Below, piece after piece: positions 12,572 through 21,540 of a stretch of DNA of 64,000 nucleotides. Position numbers and translations under genes: made by a program. Within the stretch, counting starts at the first letter, position 1. The number at the start of each line of letters is the position of its first letter. Source of the stretch: Planococcus citri (taxonomy: Eukaryota > Arthropoda > Insecta > Hemiptera > Pseudococcidae); assembly GCF_950023065.1 (NCBI RefSeq), contig NC_088679.1:56296001-56360000 (forward strand), in the 5' to 3' direction. Below the pieces are notes generated by a model. The model ran no database searches and was not told the origin of the DNA. It saw only the letters and a program-made list of their open reading frames with translations.

Positions 12572-14331
12572 AAATGAACAACGCCATTTATTTATATCGA
12601 TCTTATGATTCAATTTACGACGTCGTTTTCGTCTGACCATGTACTCGTATATGACCATTAGAGTGGATTAGAAAAAAAAGTTGAATTTTTACAAAAAGTG
12701 GTACTGACGTTTGCTTTGAGCGGGATGCTCTCCAGAAAATTTTGAGCCCCTAGCTGTTCAAGGGGCTAAGTCAGGGGTCCTCAATCAAAATTAAGTTTTT
12801 TTTTATTCATCATCGTTGAAAAAATCGAAAAAAAGAAGTGAATTACCTACTTGCTTGGACCTCAGTCTAATTGCTCTTTTTTCTTGCACCTGTAGATCAT
12901 ACTTCGTTTGTAAATGATTGATCTGTTTTTCGAGTTCTACTACGCGATTTTGGAATTGCATAGGTAGCTTCCTGTTCAGCTGGCTTTCCTTTTTTGTTAT
13001 TCTAACTTCAAAGACGTAAGTACAGTTTTGAAACCAAAGCGTCCTACGAAAATTTTATGTCACCGAAATTGTAGAGAATTTAATTCTCTTTCAGATTACT
13101 GTCATCAGATTTTTGTTAGAACGTACAGTTCGTCCGGTATATGCAAAAAACTAAGAGGCTAAATGAAAATTTTTAAGAAATTTTCCTTTTTACAAATTTT
13201 TGATATCGTTAGGTAGATTTAAAAAAAAAAAAAACGTGTGTAGCTTTTTGATACTTTTGGATAGGTTGTAGAACTGTGCAGCACTTCTGTCACTCTCCCT
13301 CTTGTCTGAAAGGTTGTGAATTGAGTTTCTGAATGTTGCGAATTCATTTACATTAGTCGAAATTCAAGACCTGCACTTTTAGCTCTCTCTCTATCTACCT
13401 TGACCATTTGAAGATTGATGAATCGTGAAAATTACAATACCTTATAAACTTTATATAGGTACAAGCATCAATTTTTCTACCATTGAAAGTTTATTTTATT
13501 GACGAACACTAGATTCGTATTGAACGAGTCTGAATACTGTAATAGACATTTTTTGCGATCGTTTTGAGTAAATTTTCAATTTTTTTTTCTGTCATTCATT
13601 ATTCATTATTACATAATGTACTTAAGTTGGAAAAATTGAGGAAAAATGTGAATTTGAACAGTTCGATGGAAATGATTGTAAAAAGTGTGATAATCGGGGT
13701 ATTTTATCTCGTTGAACATGAATTTAGCGTTAATTTCTTATAAAATGAATTTTTAGTCGAGCAAACGTGCTATAAAGTTGATTAAAAATCGTAAAATGTT
13801 CGCAGTCCGTCAATCCCTCAAGTGCATGGTCCAGAGTTAAAATGTGGCATCGAATTTTAAAGTCAATGAGTGTCAAAGAAGTTCTGACATTCAATTATAA
13901 CTTTTAAGGGGGAGGGGTAACCGTGGCACTAGAGGTTACCCTACTCAAAAGTGGCACAAATCACATCTTCATTACTTATTCAAGTGAAATATTTCACAAA
14001 AATTCCGAAACAGTGATTTTTCCCCCTAAAGAAGTGATCATTTCTTGTCTGAACATTATAGAAAAAAGATTTAAAATTTCATTCAAACTATTGGACATTT
14101 TTGCAATATTCGAAAAATTTTATTTTTGCCATTATTTTGCAATTTCGTTTGGTTTTTATTTATTTTATTTCCGTATTTCATTTTAACGTGGAAATTGGAA
14201 AAAGATCAAATATCTACCACTCGATGATTCAATGAAAAAAAGAAAATTGACACGCATCATGTGGAAAAACGAGAGCTGAAAATTTGAACGTTTGAAAAAA
14301 AGCTCGAAGATCCAGTAAATAAACAGTAGAT

Positions 14332-14381
14332 AGCAAAAAGTAGAAATCATTTTGCAATCAGCGAATAGCTATGGCTTGTTT
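14332..14381 (+). other. TTGCAATCAGC tag with hairpin, copy 4
   Basis: AGCAAAAAGTAGAAATCATT leads into TTGCAATCAGC, loop GAATA, then GCTAT, which pairs with ATCAGC apart from one bulged C. ATGGCTTGTTTATTTTTT follows, a T-rich tail shared with copies 5 and 11. Confidence 0.6.
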
Positions 14382-14479
14382 ATTTTTTCTTGCTCCATTT
14401 CAATTTTGATTATCATATTATAGTCCATCATGTTCGTAAATTAATCTTTTTTTTTCGCGTTAGCCTAGCTTCACAATTA

Positions 14480-15085
14480 TAACGGGAACTCACCTTCTTC
14501 CTCAGGTTCAGGTTCATTAGCGCCAAGACGCGACGCAACGATTGTATTATATTATGGTACACATATAAAAATTACCTGTACAAATACAGACACCGCGAAC
14601 CACATACACGAGTGTTGTTCGTCGAAATATCGTGCTGCTGCTGTATTTAGGTTGCCGAATTGTCTATATGTACCGAGAGAGCTGTACTCGTGTACCTAGA
14701 GCTATACGTGTACGTGTTAATGATTATTAATTGTTTGTCGGCGGACCGTCCTGGCTGACTCGTGTACGTGTGACACGCTACCGAAATTTCCGCGTTTTTA
14801 ACTCCGACACCTCTGTACTCGTACCTTACCTGTACACAATACACATTAGTACTCGTAAAAACATACGTCATGCCAGACGATATTCCAGTTAAATAATTTA
14901 CCGCGAAGATATAATAAATGATTTCAAGGTCGGTGATTTTTATCCGTCATCAGCAGACGTGGCTAAATTTTAGCCGATAACGACCAAAATATTGTATAAT
15001 TATGACGCGATCTGCCGATAAGAATTTTTTACCATCCATTTACGGTATTGTTCCGATTCAAAGCTCGAGGGATTATGCAGCCAGG
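14480..15085. other. Complex CpG-containing island
   Basis: Dense in CG, TACGTG and ACTCGTAC words, with few A/T runs, between AT-rich flanks. A 74-codon minus-strand frame (14647-14871) has no recognisable domain. Possible regulatory DNA by texture only. Confidence 0.3.
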
Positions 15086-16200
15086 CGAGTGGCTCATCAC
15101 GCTAGGTTTTTTTTTATTGTCGATTTTAGGTACGTAGTCGAGGGTTTTAGTGCATTTAGATCTCGGAGATAATTCGCATAAAGTGTTGATGAAATGAATT
15201 AATGTTCGGGTTGGGGATATGTTTGGGATTTTTTCATTAGCTTTTCAGCTTTTTTGGACAATTTTTTAAGGATTTGTTGGCCTTATTTTCCATTTACTGC
15301 GAGTTGTTCGCTAGATATCAACATATGACTACTGAGTTGAAAATAGGTTACTGATATTGTAAAAAGAATAGGTGAAAATCGGAAGGATAAACGAGACTTT
15401 TTATTAATACATAAATAAAAAAAGTACCTGAATATAATACCTAGTTTAAAATCAGATTCCTTTCGAATTGATAATTTTTTAACAAAATTTTAGAACCATC
15501 TAACTATCAAGTGATATGGTGAAAGCAAAATGCAAAAACTATCTTTTGCGATTAGCCGATGGCTTGTTTTTTAGCTTTCCTATATTACACAAAATACCTT
15601 ACGGATTATCAATTTAAAAAATTTAATATATACAAATACAAGAAAAGGTTTGGTTGGATCATTTAACTGATAGAGTGCCTTGAGAGGATATTCTAGTCAG
15701 GAAAGTTTGTATTTTAGAATTTTCATATTGTCATTTTTAATTCAAATTGAGCAATGAAAAATCTCAATTTACTTTCTAACGTTTAACTCGCAAAAATTGA
15801 TGGTAATTGCTTGTTTATCATTTTTTTCATCATCTTTGTGTGTTTTCTTTGTTTTGCTGGTATTTCTGTGAATATGTTTTCTTTGGAGGAGGGGGTATTT
15901 GCTAATTTTTCACTTGAAAATGTCCTTTTAAAGGTCTTTTTTGTTTTTGATATTTTGTTAGATGGTCTGAATGGTGACTGGATGGATAGTCTTTGAATGA
16001 ATAGGGGGTAATAATTGTACAAAATATTGAAAATTTTTAAAAAATTGTAGAGTTTCATAAAAAGCAAAGATATTTATTTTATCATGCAAAAAACTACTCG
16101 TACAATCCATTAAAACATCAGAAGTAGGTACAAAAGTATCTCTATCTACATTGCAAAGTACAAAATTACTGGTGATGTGCAATTCTCTGTTTGATTATAG
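15086..16200. other. AT-rich stretch, no gene seen
   Basis: No gene supported. A diverged tag-like sequence, CTCGCAAAAATTGATGG, then TAATTGCTTGTTTATCATTT, lies near 15788-15824; it shares the T-rich tail but not the core. Confidence 0.5.
15524..15571 (+). other. Tag copy 5 with altered stem
   Basis: AGCAAAATGCAAAAACTATC then TTTTGCGATTAGCCGATGGC, then TTGTTTTTT. The stem here is AGCC-GAT-GGCT, a different pairing from AGC-GCT in other copies but still complementary. The T-tail is the longest of the set. Confidence 0.5.
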
Positions 16201-16433
16201 GTAATTTTTTTGTCAATTTTTAAAAATATTTTCTTGAAAATTTGATTTTAATAAACATCAAACATCTTTCTTTCAAGAAATGAGAAATCAATTTTTCCCC
16301 AAATGTGTAATTTAAGGTTGAACTTGGTTGGAGTTTGAAACTAAGTACACACATGTAGCACACAGTACATTCAATTTACCATAAGACAGTTGAAATGCAA
16401 AGAAAAATTGAAAATGTAAATTACATAACCAAT

Positions 16434-16476
16434 AAGCAGAAACCCCCTTGTAATCAGTGAAAAGCTGCAATGGCTT
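16434..16476 (+). other. CTTGTAATCAG tag, copy 6
   Basis: AAGCAGAAACCCCCTTGTAA then TCAGTGAAAAGCTG then CAATGGCTTA. The core has T for C in TTGTAATCAG. The CAG...CTG arms still pair and the trailing ATGGCTT word is kept. Confidence 0.5.
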
Positions 16477-16717
16477 ACTCTATGATAACAGATTTGGTAC
16501 AAATAGGTATGTGTTGTATGTATCTGTCTCAATCAGTTCTTAGACTATTTAAAATTTTCAAAAATCTGAAAATCAGACACAATAATCTCAAAGTGTATTA
16601 TAGACCAACGTCATTCAAATTTTCGTTGCATTGGTATGATTTCAGGAACTCAACTTGATTTTTTCATGTTTTCATAAGTCTAAACAAATGTCAAAAAGTC
16701 ATCTGCGAGTATTTGAC

Positions 16718-17004
16718 CAAATACTATCAACTGACAATACTGGCAACTTCATCAAAAAACTGTGTTCAATCCGCCTAGCGGCTGGGGTGAAAACTAAATC
16801 TTACAACAACTACCGCAAGCATCTGATTTGCTTATTTGAATTTCGCGGACGCGCGAGATTCAAACCAGTTATAAACCAACCAATCAGAGCATTTTTGATA
16901 AGAGTTAGTTTTTACCCTGGCCGTTCAGATCGCGCTGTTACTGCGACAAAAACGCTCAATGTATTTTAAATGGAGTTGCCAGTATTGTCAGTTGATAGTA
17001 TTTG
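16718..17004. mobile_element. 287-bp MITE with 31-bp perfect inverted repeats
   Basis: Positions 16718-16748 (begins CAAATACTATCAACTGACAA) and 16974-17004 are exact reverse complements over 31 bases. The element is flanked by the direct repeat ATTTGAC at 16711-16717 and 17005-17011, a 7-bp target-site duplication. The interior is GC-richer (CCGCCTAGCGG, CGCGGACGCGCG) and has no transposase. It is a non-autonomous DNA transposon; a 7- or 8-bp duplication would fit hAT- or P-like enzymes, but the termini do not settle it. A 104-codon frame across it is incidental. Confidence 0.85.
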
Positions 17005-17019
17005 ATTTGACTCATTTTA

Positions 17020-18110
17020 GCCATTTATCAATTTTTTTGTGTAATTACCAGTAACTTTTGGTAAATTACTGATGATTTTTTCTGGTAGGCTTTAGTAAAT
17101 TACTAGCCATTTTTGGTAAATTACTGATGATTGTTGATACGTAAATTACCGGTAATTGCGCGTAATTTTTGGTAAATTATCTCATAAGTTTTGGTAAATT
17201 ACTGGTAATTTTTTCTGGTGGGGTTTAGTAAATTACCAGCCATTTTTGGTAAATTATCTAATCATTTTTTGATAAATTACTGATGATTGTTGGTACGTAA
17301 ATTACAGGTAATTACGGGTAATTTTGATGAATTACTGGTATTTTTAATCAATTATTTACTAGTAATTTTTGTTGAATATAGACACTGGACCTGCGTATAA
17401 GACAACCAACTGGCAGCCATCTTGGCAAAATATCCTGTGTAACGCCAATTTATCCTGCTGGGTGCTCTTTGCAGCGCTGTAGTCGATTTTGCAGGAAACA
17501 GGGAAAGGGAGGGTTGTGTAGTCTGCGAGGAACTCCTGGCTGCGCGCGCAGTCAGAATTCCTCGCGGACTACACAACCTTCCCTTTTCCCTGTTGCCTGC
17601 AAAATTGAAGTACAGCGCTGCCAAGAGCACCCAGCGGGATAAATTTGCGTTCCACAAGTTTTCTTTACCGTTTCCGTTCCCCTCGGCCAGCAGTTGGTTG
17701 TCTTATTCCGCAGGTCCAGTGTCTATATTGTTGAACTACTAGTGCCTAATTCTAACTGAATTATGTACCAGTAATTTCCTATATAATAATTATGTATTAC
17801 TTATTAGATTTGGTGGGCAATGTTTGTTTGGTAAGTTACTTGCAGTTTTTGGTGATTCACTGGTAACTTTGGTAAATTACAGGTAATTCTTGGCAAACTA
17901 CTTACTGGTAATTTTTGGTGCATTATTTATTATAATTTTTAGTGAATAACCAATAATTTAATTTGATATATATTACTGATAATTATTGGTAAATAACTGT
18001 TAATTTTTGGAAATTTTTAATGAATCGCCTCCTGATATTATTGTTTTGTAAGTTATTGGTAATTCTTGGAAATTTCTTGATGATTTTTGGCAGATTACTG
18101 GTAGTCAGAC
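17020..18110 (+). repeat. Degenerate minisatellite, unit about TTTTGGTAAATTACTGGTAA
   Basis: Words such as TTTTGGTAAATTACTG, GGTAATTTTTGGT and GATGATTTTTGGTAAATTAC recur every 15-40 bases in 17030-17370 and resume in 17755-18110. A foldback element splits the array. The unit is loosely palindromic (GTAAATTAC). There is also a higher-order duplication: a GATGATTGTTG then TACGTAAATTAC block occurs near 17127-17150 and again near 17281-17305. Non-coding. Confidence 0.8.
17377..17727. mobile_element. 351-bp foldback MITE with 8-bp target duplication, hAT/P-like
   Basis: Both ends read TATAGACACTGGACCTGCG inward, then ATAAGACAACCAACTG after a 1-base difference. TTGTTGAA flanks at 17369-17376 and 17728-17735, an exact 8-bp target duplication. 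The arms continue inward almost to the centre (CTGCTGGGTGCTCTT against AAGAGCACCCAGCGGG, GTTGTGTAGTC against GACTACACAAC), so nearly the whole element folds on itself around TGCGCGCGCA at 17541-17550. An 8-bp duplication is typical of hAT, and also of P and related superfamilies. No transposase is encoded. A 101-codon minus-strand frame inside is an effect of the palindrome. Confidence 0.9.
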
Positions 18111-19049
18111 TTTAGAAAAATTGGAAAAAATTCTGTACAGCTCCTATATCAATGAACTTTTTAGCATTAAATTCAAGGCCAAAAAACGTATTCCATGATT
18201 CACAGTTTTCCTTGCAGAGGTGGCTTAACGCCTCCCCTCTTTTCGTAACATTTTAGCTAAATTTCGGGTAACTTTGACATACTCTGAGACAATTTTTGCC
18301 CAACAGGCCTTTCCCATCCATTCTAATCTGCAAGAAGGTAATGGATTGCTTACTCTTTTGATGAAACATAATAAGTATATTGCATATTTTGACAGCTTTG
18401 GTCGACGTCGCTACTCTCATCAATTGCAATGTTATCAGCCAGCTAGCACAACACACACAAAAGCAAAGACAGTGTAAACACTTACAGGATTTTCACTAGG
18501 TTGATACTCATCCCCTCGAAGCTCGAACACCACATAGATGCAGGATCAATTTTGAGTTGGTGCAAAATTGTGTAGCCACTAGCCTGTCACCTAATCTAAT
18601 CCACATTTGTGGTGATGCAGGAAGTAGCAGAGAGTTCATCCTGTAGTTACTTTCTTTTTGTACTGTTCTCTATTATTAGTTCAACTGGTACTCTATTAGG
18701 AGATGCCTTTTTTTTTTTTTTACATTTTCTGGGTGCTTTCTGCCATAATTTTTTCATCCTATTCTATCAAAGCTTCGTATTTTTTGAACTGTTTGTGAAA
18801 ATCATGATGCAACAGTTGAGTTTTCTTTCTGCATCTCCTCAAAGATGTAATTACGTGTTTGAACGTTGATTGCATAGTGGAATAATACCAGTAAGGTTGA
18901 AGTGTATATGAGATAACAGTTACCATGTGCATACGAATTAATTTATCGTCTCGAGCGTAAAATACGAGTAGTAGTACTCGTATTAGTCGCGTGAACCAGT
19001 AGTTTAATAAAAAGAAGTCCACATAGTACTAGTACTAGTATGTACCTAC
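18111..19049. other. Non-coding stretch, no gene seen
   Basis: No domain-bearing frame. Overlapping short frames on both strands at 18253-18477 and 18609-19022 lack any recognised motif. No bounded repeat was found. Confidence 0.5.
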
Positions 19050-19343
19050 ATTATGCTCAGTGGCCTGTCGACTGCTCTGCGGAAGAAGGGCCAAACTGCT
19101 TTTTTACACCCGTTTCTAAAACGGTAATCGCCATACACAGATTTTATAGTATTATAAATTAGGTTTTAAATTTTTCTCGCCTTCATTCACCATTCAGGTA
19201 CAACATTACATGAAAAAATCACAGTTTGATTTAAAAATTTATTAACAAGGAATGTATTTGTAGTGAATGATGAAGATTGGCCCTTTGAGCTATATTATTT
19301 TTCAATTTTTACACAAATCAAAAGGGCCAATCTGTCAGTTTTA

Positions 19344-19705
19344 TCGACATACTGGCACGATTTCACCATTCTTGGGCAAGGAATATTTTCGAGAAAAGAG
19401 TCTTCTACTATTCCCAGCAACAGTTTTTCTTCTCTTGTCGTTTCTGATAATATGCCGCAATACGAACTCCTTCTTTTGTATTTCAACTTTCAAGAAGAGC
19501 CCAGTAATTTGAAAAAAGTTCATCGTGTTCTGGATCAGAAAATGAAGTTGCGCATTTCTTCGAACACTTTTCGTTGCAACCAGGTTTAATATTTCTTGCT
19601 GGAATAGTTATTCCCTTTTGAGTTTTCATAGGATTGACCCGAAGTTTTTTTCAATTTTCATGATACTCGTTTCACTTTTTTGCAGTCTTTTCTTCGGCCA
19701 GCAAC
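19344..19705 (-). pseudogene. Broken exon of an arthropod transposon-borne Cys-rich protein family
   Basis: Read on the minus strand from about 19705, three frames join into one recognisable protein segment: KKTSGQSYENSKG; then, one frame shift later, PARNIKPGCNEKCSKKC, SFSDPEHDELFSNYWALLES; then, after one extra T near 19485, IQKKEFVLRHI, SRRLFSRKYSLPKNG, VPVCR. From memory, this order (a SG.SY...KG.. segment, KP-C--KC--KC, then F--YW-L, then V-VCK) matches a family of uncharacterised insect proteins with a Cys-rich N-terminal part ahead of a probable DDE-like domain. The match was not searched. At least two frameshifts and loss of everything after VPVCR, where subterminal repeat sequence begins, make it a pseudogene. 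The two + strand frames here are antisense shadows. Confidence 0.6.
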
Positions 19706-19809
19706 ACAATCGATTACCTTTATCCCATCTTATGGGAGATTGCCCAATTTCTTAGTTTTTCTCGAATATCTAACTTTTGAATGGTTGATGCTACAGATTT
19801 GAATTAGAA

Positions 19810-20012
19810 ACCAGCTTGTAGAGGAGAAAAAGTTGATCATTTTTCATTCTTCAAACACCCATGTGTCCAATCAAAATTTTGAGATATTTTAATTCAAATG
19901 TAAAAAAATTGTAACTTTGAAACTTTGAACTTTGATAACTCGAAAATTTGATCAAGCACATAGGTTTTTGAAACATGAAAAAAGATCTACTCTTTCTCCT
20001 CTACAACCTCGG
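19810..20012. mobile_element. Nested 200-bp foldback inside the 1.7-kb element
   Basis: TTGTAGAGGAGAAAAAGTTG near 19816 is mirrored by TCTTTCTCCTCTACAA near 19991-20006. Inner words also mirror: CATTTTTCATTCTTCAAA against TTTTGAAACATGAAAAAAG, CCCATGTG against CACATAGG, and CAATCAAAATTTTGAGAT against CTCGAAAATTTGATCA. It lies between the broken exon and a possible first exon, consistent with insertion into an intron of the element's gene. Confidence 0.6.
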
Positions 20013-20217
20013 TTTTTCCCCAAAGCTCTAGCGCTTTTCAATCAAAAGATGTGAAAGCTCTAAAGCTCAAATTGATTCATAATCATAACATTCTCTTCCG
20101 GTGGTGTGAGAGTATCATTACGATTAAATTCAACCGAAAAAAGAAAAACATGAAGCAGCAGTCTTATTATTCTAATACAGTGTAATAATTTTATCCAAAA
20201 CAGCAATAGCAACGTAC

Positions 20218-20308
20218 CATCTGTATTATTAACAAGGGCATCTTGCGAATTACGAGGAGTTTTTAATTTCAATCTTTTGGAGAGCATTCCGCCTCTCACT
20301 CGTGGCAT
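20218..20308 (-). pseudogene. Possible first exon of the transposon's gene
   Basis: A minus-strand ATG at 20308 (context AAAATGCCA) opens MPRVRGGMLSKRLKLKTPRN, then SQDALVNNTDG. It ends at GATG|GTACGT, a usable splice donor at 20217. The basic N-terminus and position upstream of the broken Cys-rich exon suit the start of the same gene, with 20217-19710 as intron. No matching acceptor was pinned down and the product cannot be intact. It could be chance. Confidence 0.3.
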
Positions 20309-20757
20309 TTTAAATAATGATTTTCACACACAACAGGCAATTTTTTTCAACATTTTCAACATGAATCTCAACTGGGAAAGTTGAAAACTTTGTCTTCGAT
20401 GATAATTACTGTCAAACAACAGCGGCAATGTATACCTACTTTTCAGAGAATCGTCTATAAAAGGTGTTGTTAAGACTTCAAAAATTGGTAACAGCGGTTG
20501 TGTTGACACTAAGGATGGCACAGAAAATCAAAAAACACGAAGCAAAGATAATTATTCTCGATTTGCCCTAGGAAACTACGTTATTCTGTTGGAAAAGCAA
20601 TACAGTTTGGCTCTTTTTCTGCTCATAAAATCAGATTGGCCCTAAAAAACTTCACAGTTTGGCCCTTTTGACTTTCGTGAAATTTGCAAAATCAGTTTGG
20701 CCCTTGGGTGTAAAAAAGCAGTTTGGCCCTTCTTCCGCAGAGCAGTCGGTATTATGC

Positions 20758-21540
20758 CTACGTACACATAATACCTAACGTAAGCCAGAAGAAGATGTGA
20801 CAAAACGCAATAGCAATATGCACCCGTTGATGCAGCTCACATCTCACAGACTCACATTACTATAGGACGAGCTTTGCGTGTATGTACAAGTCTCTCAGTC
20901 CCAGTCAGTATCCTCTTCTCTTCTCTCATCTTTCTCTTCGACTGTTTGCCTGTTGTGGCTGGTGCCTGTGTGCCTGTGCCGTGTGTTTTACTTTGAAATA
21001 CTAGTAGCAAAAGACAAGTTAACGTCAGGTCGTGATTTCGAATCTTGTTGAACTCTAGAGAGCAAGTCAGGCTAGTTTTAGCCACGTGTTCGATGTGCGC
21101 GTACACAGATCAAGGCCACTTTTACGTCCATTACTACTCGAAGACCTCCTAAAGTAACTGTGAGCGTAGTGAAAGAGTAACAGAGAAAGATGCGATGGAG
21201 AAAAGAGACGTACTACTACGAGAAACCACTACTATAATGTGTGATCACGTTAGTGTACCGATGCTGTTATCACGTACTATGGTTTTACTACACTACGATG
21301 TAGTTGATAGTTCCGTCTTCTCTGCGTCTCGTCTTTGGCTGGGCTAGTGGCTATCTCTGTCTTATTCTCGCCCCATATCGTGTTTGCTGTGATGAGGAGA
21401 AAATTACATCTATCGAAAAGTTATCATTATCACGTGTGTGTTTTGGTTTCTGGATGTTTATACTGTCTGTAGGTACGAGTACGAGATGATCTGTATCTTG
21501 GATCTTGTATGTGTATTTTATATGTACAATGTGTAACGTT
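20758..21540. other. Complex CpG-containing island
   Basis: Few A/T runs, frequent ACTACTACGA, TCACGTAC and CTCTTCTCTC words. No gene supported on either strand. Texture suggests unique, possibly regulatory DNA. Confidence 0.3.

Larger units (their letters stand above)
11930..16480 (+). repeat. Degenerate tandem array of long units, each ending in the tag
   Basis: Four or more units of about 0.9-1.9 kb seem to share order. A word like ATCAAACATCTTCC and then CAATGATTC (near 12446, 14206 and, more diverged, 16256) is followed 100-190 bases later by the A-rich leader and the TTGCAATCAG tag (12561, 14352, 15545, 16448). Upstream of the first two is a matching TTTGCAAT/GCGATT and TTTTAATTCGTTTTG or TTTCGTTTGG-type segment. 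The array is interrupted by a complex island at 14.48-15.08 kb. Unit borders are unclear; similarity is by eye. Confidence 0.4.
19050..20757. mobile_element. 1.7-kb DNA transposon with 42-bp perfect inverted repeats
   Basis: Positions 19069-19110 (CGACTGCTCTGCGGAAGAAG, then GGCCAAACTGC and TTTTTTACACC) and 20707-20748 are exact reverse complements over 42 bases. ATTATGC occurs at 19050-19056 and 20751-20757, probably the target duplication; on that reading the 5' end carries about 12 extra terminal bases (TCAGTGGCCTGT) that are mostly lost at the 3' end. A CAGTGGC-type terminus would suit hAT. The motif CAGTTTGGCCCTTT or its complement recurs just inside both ends (19275, 19320, 20608, 20630, 20655, 20690), like subterminal transposase sites. 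The interior holds a broken minus-strand gene and a nested foldback. Confidence 0.85.

Noticed and set aside
16655..16969. 104-codon + strand frame over the 31-bp-ended MITE
   Set aside because: Starts outside and runs through the element; MITEs of this size carry no gene.
17352..17657. 101-codon minus-strand frame
   Set aside because: Spans the palindromic foldback; the frame is a by-product of the inverted repeat.
19263..19589. 108-codon + strand frame inside the 1.7-kb element
   Set aside because: Antisense to minus-strand segments that match a protein pattern across frames; it is their shadow.
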